The position numbers and the translations under genes were made by a program. Below, piece after piece: positions 56,130 to 63,580 of a DNA stretch of 64,000 bases; position 1 is the first letter of the stretch; every line of letters begins with the position of its first letter. Under the pieces are notes generated by a model, which worked only from the letters and a program-made list of their open reading frames with translations, did not search any database and was not told the DNA's origin. This stretch comes from Pseudomonas pseudonitroreducens (GTDB lineage Bacteria > Pseudomonadota > Gammaproteobacteria > Pseudomonadales > Pseudomonadaceae), in NCBI RefSeq assembly GCF_021603645.1, contig NZ_BQHJ01000016.1:62001-126000 (forward strand), written 5' to 3'.

Positions 56130-57014
56130 ATGAAGCGCTTTCTCAGCCTTGCCATGGCCTTCTGTGTCGCCGTGACGCTCAGCCTCGACGTCAACGCCGC
56201 CAAACGTTTCGGCGGCGGCAAGAGCATGGGCTCGGCGCCGAGCCACCAGACCCGCCAGGCGCAACCCAACGCCGCGCCGAATTCCCCCGCTGCCGCCGGC
56301 CCGGCCGCGACCGGTGCCGCCGCAGGCGCTGCCGGCGCCGCTGCCAAGAGCGGTGCTTCGCGCTGGCTCGGCCCGCTGGCCGGCCTCGCCGCCGGTGGCC
56401 TGCTCGCCTCCATGTTCATGGGCGACGGCTTCCAAGGCATGCAGTTCCTCGACATCCTGATCATCGCCCTGATCGCCTTCATCGCGTTCCGCTTCATCGC
56501 TTCGCGTCGCCGCCAGCAGCAGGGCCAGCAGCCCGCCATGGCCGGTGGACACGCACCGATGCAGCGTGAAATGCCGGCCGCCCCGCCGTCGATCTTCGGT
56601 GGCGCGTCCCGCCCGGTGATGGACAGCCGTCCGGTGATCAACGCCCCGAGCTGGTTCGATGAGACCCGTTTCATCGGTGCCGCCCGCGAGCACTTCATGT
56701 CCCTGCAGCAACACTGGGACGCCAACGAGATGGACAAGATCGCCGAGTTCGTCACCCCGCAGATGCTGCAGTTCCTCAAGCAGGAACGCGCTGACCTGGG
56801 CGACGCCTACCAGTCGACCTACATCGACAACCTCGATGTGCAGCTCGAAGGCGTCGACGACCAGGCCGAGAAGACCATCGCCACCCTGACCTTCAGCGGC
56901 GTGTCGAAGTCCTCGCGCTTCGACCAGGGCGAACCCTTCAGCGAAAGCTGGCGCATGGAGCGTGCCCAGGGCGACAACCAGCCCTGGCTGGTGGCGGGCA
57001 TCCGCCAGAACTGA
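56130..57014 (+). CDS. Tim44-like domain protein
   Basis: The 294-residue protein starts with a signal peptide (MKRFLSLAMAFCVAVTLSLDVNA). An Ala/Gly/Pro-rich low-complexity stretch (about 30-85) and two hydrophobic segments (about 85-105 and 110-130) follow. A C-terminal Tim44-like domain of ~145 residues has 'ARREHFMSL'-type start (here AAREHFMSLQQHWD) and 'SWRMERAQGDNQPWLVAGIRQ' at the end. Bacterial members of this family have no settled function. AAGAGA lies eight bases upstream of the ATG at 56130. It is monocistronic with its own terminator. Confidence 0.85.
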   Translation: MKRFLSLAMAFCVAVTLSLDVNAAKRFGGGKSMGSAPSHQTRQAQPNAAPNSPAAAGPAATGAAAGAAGAAAKSGASRWLGPLAGLAAGGLLASMFMGDGFQGMQFLDILIIALIAFIAFRFIASRRRQQQGQQPAMAGGHAPMQREMPAAPPSIFGGASRPVMDSRPVINAPSWFDETRFIGAAREHFMSLQQHWDANEMDKIAEFVTPQMLQFLKQERADLGDAYQSTYIDNLDVQLEGVDDQAEKTIATLTFSGVSKSSRFDQGEPFSESWRMERAQGDNQPWLVAGIRQN

Positions 57015-57029
57015 TCCTGCGCGATCGGC

Positions 57030-57058
57030 AAAAAGCCCGGCCCTGGCCGGGCTTTTTG
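57030..57058 (+). terminator. Rho-independent terminator after the Tim44-like gene
   Basis: The stem AAAAAGCCCGGCC / GGCCGGGCTTTTT has a short CT-containing loop, 14 bases after the stop. Confidence 0.92.
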
Positions 57059-57262
57059 GTTTCTCACGGAACACCCGCACGCCAGCCCAGGCGTCTCCCC
57101 AAGCCCGCGCTTTCAGGGAGCGGACTGAAGTACGAACGCTTGCGCAATACCGGCGGCCACCTCGCCACTCGTCCGGACAACGCCCGCGCAGTGGTCTTGC
57201 GCGGATGGCCGGCTACTACTGTATAAAGCGCGCCATTGGTCGAATGCAGAGAGGCCCCGCCT

Positions 57263-57664
57263 GTGGAAGATGTGATCGAAAAACTGCGTGAAGTGAACGA
57301 GCCGGTGCCGGTTCCGCTGGAGCTGCCGGACGAAGAGCTGCTGGTGGAGATCGAGGAAGAGCTGCTGATCGGCATTCCGTCGGAATTCCGCGAGTTCCTT
57401 TTACAGGTCAGCGATGTGATCTATGGCCGCCTGGAACCGGTGACCGTGACCGATCCGCAGTCGCATACCTACCTGCCGGAAGTGGCCGCCGTGGCCTGGG
57501 CGAGTGGCCTGCCGCGCGAGCTGATACCGCTCTGCGCCGACGGTGACGACTACTACGCGGTCGCCGAGGACGGCGAGGTCGTGCTCTGGGCCGATGGCGA
57601 ACTCACCGAGGAAACCTGGGACTCCGTCTGGACCTGGGCACGCGACGTATGGCTCGACACTTGA
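57263..57664 (+). CDS. SMI1/KNR4-family protein
   Basis: The 133-residue acidic protein shows the SMI1/KNR4 pattern: 'PDEELLVEIEEELLIGIPSEFREFLL' at the start (helix then the 'P.....FL' turn), a central 'YGRLEPVTV' and 'IPLCADGDDYYAVAEDGEVVLWADGE' at the end. Such proteins act as immunity proteins in some toxin systems, or as housekeeping proteins of unknown role; there is no toxin gene beside it. The GTG at 57263 has GAGAGG seven bases upstream. A -10-like TATAAA is at 57222. Confidence 0.75.
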   Translation: MEDVIEKLREVNEPVPVPLELPDEELLVEIEEELLIGIPSEFREFLLQVSDVIYGRLEPVTVTDPQSHTYLPEVAAVAWASGLPRELIPLCADGDDYYAVAEDGEVVLWADGELTEETWDSVWTWARDVWLDT

Positions 57665-57767
57665 GGGTGGGCTCCGGAATTTCCTGAAACTTCCATGGTC
57701 ACACAGGCAACCCAGCGTACCTCCAGCCCTTGCTGCCCGGGCGGGTACGATGCCCCGTGGAGAAACT

Positions 57768-57980
57768 ATGAAGTTGAAAGCCTTGTTCACCTGCCTGTTG
57801 CTGCTCGGCCTCGCCGGATGCGCCGACAAGGCCGTGGTGACGCTGCAGGATGGCAGCGAAATTCTGGTGAAGGATCACTCCGACTACGACAAATACAATG
57901 ACTACTACGAGTTCGAACAACTCAACGGCGAGACGATCCTGATCAAGAAGGACAACGTCCGCTTCATCAAGACGCCCTGA
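57768..57980 (+). CDS. YgdI/YgdR-like small lipoprotein
   Basis: The 70-residue protein has a lipoprotein signal with lipobox LAGC (Cys at 18) and a short SH3-like domain (VVTLQDGSEILVKDHSDYD, then 'YEFEQLNGETILIKKDNV') as in the YgdI/YgdR (DUF903) family. GGAG lies upstream of the ATG. It probably faces the periplasm from a membrane anchor; the function is unknown. It converges with the signal peptidase gene, 19 bases apart. Confidence 0.85.
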   Translation: MKLKALFTCLLLLGLAGCADKAVVTLQDGSEILVKDHSDYDKYNDYYEFEQLNGETILIKKDNVRFIKTP

Positions 57981-57999
57981 GCGAGGCGAACCAGCCTCC

Positions 58000-58575
58000 T
58001 CAGGGCTGCGGTTCAGGCAAGGCGCCGATGCGCCCGGTGTTCTGCGCGTACCAGATGCGGGACACCCGACCGACCAGATTGGCCCTCGGCACGTCGCCGA
58101 AAAATCGGCTATCCAGGGAGTTGTCACGATTGTCGCCAAGCAGGAAGTAATGCTCCTCGGGCACGCGGTGCTCCACCAGCCGCCGTGAATCTGCCGCCCT
58201 GTTCTGCGCCCCGAGCAGATAGGGTTGCGCTATCTCGCGATCATTCAGATACAAACGACCTTCGCTGATCCTTACCCGGTCGCCGGGGCCGGCGACGATG
58301 CGCTTGACGTAGCTGTGCTGCGGGTCCTTGGGGTTGAGGAAGACCACGACATCCCCGGCCGTCGGCGTGCCGAATGCATAGCTAGCGGCGCTGGTCAGGA
58401 TGTAGTCGCCCGGCTGCAATGTGGGATTCATGGAGGAGGACCTGATCGAATAGGTCGTCATCCCCAGCAGGCGCATGCGTGGGTCCAGGCTCGGCACCCC
58501 GAGCGGGTTGACCAGATACAGGCCAGTCAGCAAGGCCGCGACCACAGTCAGGGCCGGCCGGAAGCGCATCTTCAC
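58000..58575 (-). CDS. Signal peptidase I (short paralogue)
   Basis: The 191-residue protein has one N-terminal membrane helix and the S26 catalytic motifs: Ser in 'SSSMNPTLQPGDY' near 47-59, Lys in 'YVKRIVAGPGDRV' near 88-100 and 'LGDNRDNSLDSRFFGDV' near 147-163. It cleaves Sec signal peptides at the periplasmic face of the membrane. It is shorter than typical Pseudomonas LepB (about 280 residues, two helices), so it is likely a second, special-purpose enzyme. The start is GTG at 58575; an in-frame ATG at 58569 is possible. Confidence 0.88.
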   Translation of the reverse strand: MKMRFRPALTVVAALLTGLYLVNPLGVPSLDPRMRLLGMTTYSIRSSSMNPTLQPGDYILTSAASYAFGTPTAGDVVVFLNPKDPQHSYVKRIVAGPGDRVRISEGRLYLNDREIAQPYLLGAQNRAADSRRLVEHRVPEEHYFLLGDNRDNSLDSRFFGDVPRANLVGRVSRIWYAQNTGRIGALPEPQP

Positions 58576-58706
58576 GGGATTTTCTCAAGGTCGAAAATGG
58601 CGCATGACTGTCGCCTGGCTGCCGCTGGATACCAAGCCTGAATGCGTAGGGCGTATCTGAAAATCCTCTACGCCCTTGCCGATCCGTAACCCACCCGGCA
58701 ATGACC

Positions 58707-59372
58707 CTAGCGCGCCCCGAGCCTTCCCCCGCTTTCCAGCTCCAGCAGGTTGAGCAGGTACTGGCCGCAGTAGCCCAGGTCCTGTTCGATGGCCTTGCGT
58801 GCGCCCGCAGCGTCGCCGCGCTCCAGCGCCTGCAGGGTGTCTTCATGGAAGTCGTTGAGGCGCAGCGACAGGTCGGCCTCGGTGAACAGCCGGTTGAAGA
58901 ACGGCCCCACCTGCAGCCACAGCGCCTCGATCATGCGCAGCAGCGTGGGGTTGCCACAGGCGCGGTAGAGCGTCAGGTGGAACCGGCTGTTGGCCTCCAG
59001 GTAGCCATGGACGTCGCGAGCATTCAACGCGACCTCCATGCGCTCGGTGCAATCGCGCAGCAGCGCCATGTCGGCAGGCTTCAGGTGCCTGGCCGCATCC
59101 TCCACTGCCAGCCCCTCCAGGGATTGCCGCACCTGCAGGATCTGCAGGTAGCGCTCGCGGGTCATCACCGGCACCCGTAGCGAGCGCTGCTGCTCGCCTT
59201 CCAGCGCGCCCTCGGCCACCAGCCGCTGCAGGGCGGCGCGTACCGGCATCGGGCTGGTACCCCATTCATCGGCCAGGTCGCGGATCTTGAGCCGTTCGCC
59301 GGGCTGGAAACGCCCGGAGAGCAAAGCCTGGCGCAGGTTCTGGTAGAGCTGTTCCTGAAGGTTGTCGGCCAT
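58707..59372 (-). CDS. GntR-family (FCD/FadR type) regulator
   Basis: The 221-residue protein has a GntR winged helix ('LLSGRFQPGERLKIRDLADEWGTSPMPVRAAL', residues ~17-50) and an FCD all-helical ligand domain with metal-ligand histidines such as in 'SRFHLTLYRACGN'. Such regulators sense organic acids. It is transcribed in the same direction as the SDR upstream of it (74 bases away). Two identical palindromes TGTGATCACA in the divergent promoter beyond the SDR are its likely operators. Confidence 0.9.
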   Translation of the reverse strand: MADNLQEQLYQNLRQALLSGRFQPGERLKIRDLADEWGTSPMPVRAALQRLVAEGALEGEQQRSLRVPVMTRERYLQILQVRQSLEGLAVEDAARHLKPADMALLRDCTERMEVALNARDVHGYLEANSRFHLTLYRACGNPTLLRMIEALWLQVGPFFNRLFTEADLSLRLNDFHEDTLQALERGDAAGARKAIEQDLGYCGQYLLNLLELESGGRLGAR

Positions 59373-59446
59373 CGCGAATTACTCCTGGCCGGCCGGCGGT
59401 GCCGGCAGTTGGGCGAAGGTCAGGCTGCAATCGTGTTTCATCGTGC

Positions 59447-60235
59447 TTATCCCTTGTTCTCGATCAGGCAGTTGCCGCCATCCACCACCAGCACTTCGCC
59501 GGTGATGTAACTGGCGTCGGGCGAGGCCAGGAAGGCGATGGCGGCCGCCACCTCCTCCGGTCGCCCGGAACGACCGAGCGGCGTGCGCCGCCCGGCCTGG
59601 ATTTCTTCTTCGCTGCTGGAGCCGGTGGCAATCCAGCCGGGCGCCACGCTGTTCACCGTCACCCCGTGCTGCGCCACTTCCAGCGCCAGCCCCATGCTCA
59701 TGCCGAGCATCCCGGCCTTGGCCGCGCTGTACGCCGACTCGCCTGGATTGCTCGCCCGCGTGCCGGTGGTGGAGCTGACGTTGACGATGCGCCCGTAGCC
59801 GCGCTCCAGCATGCCCGGCAGCAGCGCGCGGGTAAGCAGGAAGGCGCTGGTGAGGTTGCGTGCCAGCGACAGGTTCCAGGTCGCCAGGTCCATCGCCGCC
59901 AGCTCGGCGAAGGGCTCAGGGCTGCCCTGCATGGCCATGCCGGCGTTGTTCACCAGCACGTCTACCCTTCCCCATTGCGCCTGCGCCCATTCGGCCAGGC
60001 GGCGAACATCGTTTTCGTCCGTCAGGTCGGCCGCTAGCGCGCGGGCCTCGAAACCTTCGCCGCACAGTTCTTCCGCCCGCAGCAGCACGCGCTCGCTGCT
60101 GGCGGTGAGCAGCAGCTTCGCCCCGTTGCGCGCCAGCCGGCGAGCGCTGGCGAAGCCGATACCGGATTCGCTGCCGGCGCCGCTGACCAGCGCGACCTGG
60201 CCGGCCCAGGCGGACTCATTCGTGACATCGCTCAT
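59447..60235 (-). CDS. Short-chain dehydrogenase/reductase (SDR)
   Basis: The 262-residue protein is a classical SDR. The nucleotide-binding segment is 'LVSGAGSESGIGFASARR' (slightly expanded Gly motif), with 'LVNNAGM' and the catalytic 'IVNVSS' Ser and 'YSAAK' Tyr/Lys. It probably oxidises or reduces a hydroxy/keto group of the cluster's substrate in the cytoplasm. It is divergent from the aminotransferase gene across 127 bases with two operator palindromes. Confidence 0.9.
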   Translation of the reverse strand: MSDVTNESAWAGQVALVSGAGSESGIGFASARRLARNGAKLLLTASSERVLLRAEELCGEGFEARALAADLTDENDVRRLAEWAQAQWGRVDVLVNNAGMAMQGSPEPFAELAAMDLATWNLSLARNLTSAFLLTRALLPGMLERGYGRIVNVSSTTGTRASNPGESAYSAAKAGMLGMSMGLALEVAQHGVTVNSVAPGWIATGSSSEEEIQAGRRTPLGRSGRPEEVAAAIAFLASPDASYITGEVLVVDGGNCLIENKG

Positions 60236-60250
60236 GGGCAGCCTCTTTTT

Positions 60251-60262
60251 CTGTGATCACAG
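60251..60262. promoter_or_regulatory. GntR-type operator 1
   Basis: CTGTGATCACAG is a perfect palindrome lying 16-27 bases upstream of the SDR start, probably over its transcription start. Confidence 0.7.
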
Positions 60263-60304
60263 AATTCGTTACAGGGCAGATTATCAGGCAGACGATTCAC
60301 TGTA

Positions 60305-60326
60305 TTGACATTTTTGTGATCACAAA
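60305..60326 (+). promoter_or_regulatory. GntR-type operator 2 with adjoining -35
   Basis: TTTGTGATCACAAA (60313-60326) shares the TGTGATCACA core with operator 1, with centres 63 bp apart. A consensus -35, TTGACA (60305-60310), abuts it, so bound repressor would block the aminotransferase promoter; the -10 is unclear. Confidence 0.7.
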
Positions 60327-60362
60327 TGGAAGATGTGCGAAATAACAAACGAGGTGTGCAAC

Positions 60363-61757
60363 ATGACCGCCAGCGGAATCGCCCAACAGGCCGTGGATCT
60401 CTTCACCGCCCGCGAGCGCCAGCGCTTCCTGGAACAGAATCCCAAGTCCGTCGCCCTTGCCGAGCGCGCGCACCAGTCGCTGTACGCCGGCGTGCCGATG
60501 CACTGGATGGCCGACTGGTCCACGCCTTGTCCGCTGTTCGTCGAACGCGCCCAGGGCGCCCGCTTCTACGACGTGGACGGCCATGACTACGTGGACTTCT
60601 GCCTGGGCGACACCGGCAGCATGTTCGGCCACTCGCCGGCGCCGATCGCCCGCGCCCTCGCCGAACAAGGCGCACGCGGCCTGACCACCATGCTTCCCGG
60701 CGAAGATGCGGTGGTCTGCGGCGAGCTGCTCGCCGCACGCTTCGGCCTGCCCTACTGGCAGGTGACCGCCACCGCCACCGACTCCAACCGCTATGTGCTG
60801 CGCTGGGCCCGCGCGGTCACCCGGCGCAAGACCCTGCTGGTGTTCGACGGCTGCTACCACGGCACCGTGGACGACGTGATGGTGCGCTACCGCGACGGCG
60901 AGACCGTGCACCGCTCCGGCCTGGTCGGCCAGGCCTATGACCTGACCCAGCACAGCCGCTCCATTCCCTTCAACGACGTCGAGGCGCTGGAAGCCGCGCT
61001 GGCCCAGGGCGACGTCTGCGCCCTGCTGTGCGAACCGGCGATGACCAACATCGGCATGGTCCTGCCCGATCCGGGCTTCATGCAGAAGTGCCGCGAGCTG
61101 ACCCGCAAGTACGGTTCGCTGCTGATCATCGACGAAACCCACACCATCTCCACCAATATCGGTGGCTGTACCCAGCTGTGGAACCTCGATCCGGACTTCT
61201 TCGTGGTCGGCAAGCCGATCGCCGGTGGCGTGCCCTGCGGCATCTTCGGCTGCAGTGCGGAGATGGCCGAGCGCATGGCTGCCTCGCGCCAGAGCGCCCA
61301 GGAAGACAGCCATGGCCACGGCCACAGCGGCATGGGCACCACGCTCTCGGCCAACGCCCTGGCCATGCACTGCATGCGCGCCAACCTGGAACAGGTGATG
61401 ACCCAGGCGGCCTACGACCACATGCTGCCGCTGGCCAAGCGCCTGGCCGACGGCTTCCGCGCGCTGATCGCCAAGCACGGCCTGAAATGGTCGGTGACCG
61501 AGTTGGGAGCGCGTAGCGAGTTCCAGTTCTGCCCCGTCTCCCCGCGTACCGGCGCCGAGGCCGAAGCGGCCTTCCACGACGAACTGCAGATGGCCCTGCA
61601 CCTGTACCTGATCAACCGCGGCATCCTGATCACGCCGTTCCACAACATGACCCTGTGCTGCCCGGACACCACTGCCGCCGACGTGGATCGCCTGATCGAG
61701 ACCCTCGATGCCGGCATCACCGAGCTGCTGGCCATTCCCGGCGCGCGCGAGGCCTGA
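60363..61757 (+). CDS. Class III PLP-dependent aminotransferase
   Basis: The 464-residue enzyme belongs to the class III (omega) aminotransferase / glutamate-1-semialdehyde mutase-like fold: 'YDVDGHDYVDFCLGDTG' near the N terminus, 'FDGCYHGTVDDVM', the PLP-ring Asp in 'LLIIDETHTIS', and the Schiff-base Lys in 'FFVVGKPIAGGVPCG'. Unusual is a His-rich insert (SHGHGHSG). The ATG at 60363 has GAGG nine bases upstream; the ATG at 60333 has no well-spaced site. With a glutamine-synthetase-like ligase and SDRs it suggests catabolism of an amine or beta/gamma-amino acid. Confidence 0.88.
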   Translation: MTASGIAQQAVDLFTARERQRFLEQNPKSVALAERAHQSLYAGVPMHWMADWSTPCPLFVERAQGARFYDVDGHDYVDFCLGDTGSMFGHSPAPIARALAEQGARGLTTMLPGEDAVVCGELLAARFGLPYWQVTATATDSNRYVLRWARAVTRRKTLLVFDGCYHGTVDDVMVRYRDGETVHRSGLVGQAYDLTQHSRSIPFNDVEALEAALAQGDVCALLCEPAMTNIGMVLPDPGFMQKCRELTRKYGSLLIIDETHTISTNIGGCTQLWNLDPDFFVVGKPIAGGVPCGIFGCSAEMAERMAASRQSAQEDSHGHGHSGMGTTLSANALAMHCMRANLEQVMTQAAYDHMLPLAKRLADGFRALIAKHGLKWSVTELGARSEFQFCPVSPRTGAEAEAAFHDELQMALHLYLINRGILITPFHNMTLCCPDTTAADVDRLIETLDAGITELLAIPGAREA

Positions 61758-61769
61758 TCGAAACTCCCC

Positions 61770-61863
61770 CTGTAGGAGCGAGGGGGACGCCTAGTCCTTG
61801 CTCGCGAACCCGCCCCCCGCAGCGGATTTGCAAAAGAGCGTTGGCGAGCAAGCTCGCTCCTAC
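61770..61863. repeat. REP pair: one unit with a 14-nt insert, one near-standard
   Basis: The left unit carries GGGGACGCCTAGTC between GAG and CTTG of the REP core. The right, inverted unit is standard except at its outer end (GTTGGCGAGC). Confidence 0.85.
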
Positions 61864-61905
61864 GAAAAGCATTCTGCGGCGCGCACCGCGCCACCGAGGA
61901 CCACC

Positions 61906-63273
61906 ATGCAATTCGCCGATCGTCAGGAAGCCGAAGCCTTCCTCGCCGCCCACCCGGACGTGCGCAGCATCGAACTGTTCATCATCGACTCCAACGGCAT
62001 CCCGCGCGGCAAGCTGCTGCACCGCGACGAGCTGCTGGCGATCTACGACAACGGCCGCCCGTTGCCCAGCTCAATCCTCGCGCTGACCGTGCAGGGCGAG
62101 GACGTCGAAGGCACCGGGCTGGTCTGGGAAGTGGCCGACGCCGACTGCTGGACCTACCCGCTGCCCGGCAGCCTGACTCTGCAACCCTGGCGCAGCTCGC
62201 CCACCGGCCAACTGCAGGTGAGCATGCACCCGACCCAGGGCCTGCCGGCCACCCCGGCCGATCCACGCCAGGCGCTGAGCCGCGTGGTGGATCGGCTGAA
62301 GGCCGACGGTTTCCACCCGGTGATGGCGGTGGAGCTGGAGTTCTACCTGCTGGACAAGCAGCGCGACGCCAACGGCCGCCCGCAGCCGGCGCTGCAGATG
62401 AACGGCATCCGCCCGGAAGCGCCGCAGGTATATGGCGTCTACGAGCTGGAACAACTACAGCCGTTCCTCGACGACCTCTACGCCGCGTGTGAAGTGCAGG
62501 GCCTTCCGGTACGCACGGCGATTTCCGAATACGCCCCAGGCCAGGTCGAGCTGACCCTGGAGCACCGCTTCGACGTCATGCAGGCAATCGACGAAGGCGT
62601 GCGCTACAAGCGCCTGGTGAAAGGCGTGGCGAACAAGCACGGGCTGCAGGCCTGCTTCATGGCCAAGCCGTTCGGTGACCGCGCCGGCTCCGGCATGCAC
62701 CTGCACGTCAGCCTGGCGGACGCCGAGGGCAACAACCTCTACGCCAGCGAAGACATTCACGGCACTCCACTGCTGCGCCACTCCATCGGCGGCATGATGG
62801 CGCGCCTGCTGGATTCGCTGGCGATCTTCTGCCCCAACGCCAACTCCTTCCGCCGCTTCCAGGCCAACAGCTACGCGCCGCTGGCCAAGAGCTGGGGCGT
62901 GAACAACCGCACCGTGTCGTTCCGCGTGCCCGGCGGCCCGGCCAAGAGCCGGCACATCGAGCACCGCATCTGCGGCGCCGACGCCAACCCGTACCTGGCG
63001 GCGGCGGCGATCCTTGCGGCGATCCACGAAGGCATCCGCGAACAGATCGATCCGGGCGCGCCGATCGTCGGCAACGGCTATGAACAGGCCACCGAGTTCC
63101 TGCCCACCGACTGGCTCACCGCGCTGCGCGCGCTGGAATCCTCGGCCTGGGCGCGCGAGGCGCTGGGCGAGGAATTCCTCAAGGTGTTCCTGGCGATCAA
63201 GTGGGAAGAGTTCCGCCAGTTCATGGGCGAGGTGGGTGAGCAGGATTGGCGCTGGTATCTGCACCACGCCTGA
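61906..63273 (+). CDS. Glutamine synthetase-like gamma-glutamyl ligase
   Basis: The 455-residue protein is a GlnA-fold enzyme of the PuuA/SpuI type rather than true glutamine synthetase. It has 'MAVELEFYLLD' (metal Glu), 'EYAPGQVELTLEH', the ATP-site 'MAKPFGDRAGSGMHLHVSL' and 'RVPGGPAKSRHIEHRICGADANPYL'. The adenylylation loop of GlnA is absent. It would gamma-glutamylate an amine using ATP. It starts with an ATG after GAGGA and follows the aminotransferase after 148 bases containing a REP pair, so the two may or may not be one operon. Confidence 0.88.
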   Translation: MQFADRQEAEAFLAAHPDVRSIELFIIDSNGIPRGKLLHRDELLAIYDNGRPLPSSILALTVQGEDVEGTGLVWEVADADCWTYPLPGSLTLQPWRSSPTGQLQVSMHPTQGLPATPADPRQALSRVVDRLKADGFHPVMAVELEFYLLDKQRDANGRPQPALQMNGIRPEAPQVYGVYELEQLQPFLDDLYAACEVQGLPVRTAISEYAPGQVELTLEHRFDVMQAIDEGVRYKRLVKGVANKHGLQACFMAKPFGDRAGSGMHLHVSLADAEGNNLYASEDIHGTPLLRHSIGGMMARLLDSLAIFCPNANSFRRFQANSYAPLAKSWGVNNRTVSFRVPGGPAKSRHIEHRICGADANPYLAAAAILAAIHEGIREQIDPGAPIVGNGYEQATEFLPTDWLTALRALESSAWAREALGEEFLKVFLAIKWEEFRQFMGEVGEQDWRWYLHHA

Positions 63274-63580
63274 TCGGCGGAAAAAGAAGGCTCTTGTAGG
63301 AGCGAGCTTGCTCGCGAACGCCTCCACGCCGGGCTTGTTCGCGAGCAAGAACTGGGCGTCCCCCTCGCTCCTACAGGGACAGCAATCCTCGATGCCTCCG
63401 ATCAGCTCACCCGCTGACACGCGAAAGTCTTACGAAAAATTTACTCTGCCAGAGTGAAGAATCTGGTCTTTTCTTGGTCTGTAGTTGCACGGAGCGCCTG
63501 AGCGCTCTGCGATCGATGCGGCGCCCGCCGGTCTGCCTGCCGGCCGCCGTCCTCTCTCAGGCAGGGAGAACCCGTAGCCA
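63274..63580. repeat. Intergenic region: REP pair with insert and an operator-like palindrome
   Basis: This 307-base gap has no gene. A REP pair occupies 63296-63374: a standard unit, then an inverted unit interrupted by AACTGGGCGTCCCC. Further on, ACTCTG-C-CAGAGT (63443-63455) is a perfect 13-bp palindrome about 125 bases before the next gene, and a TGGTCT motif is directly repeated at 63469-63484. These are possible promoter elements. Confidence 0.75.

Noticed and set aside
57219-57227. Possible LexA box (CTGTATAAA) upstream of the SMI1-like gene
   Set aside because: Only one half-site is present; the matching TACAG half is missing. TATAAA here is better read as a -10 hexamer.
57263-57664. 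SMI1/KNR4 protein as immunity gene of a toxin system
   Set aside because: No toxin, Rhs, CdiA or T6SS gene is adjacent; isolated family members are common outside toxin loci.
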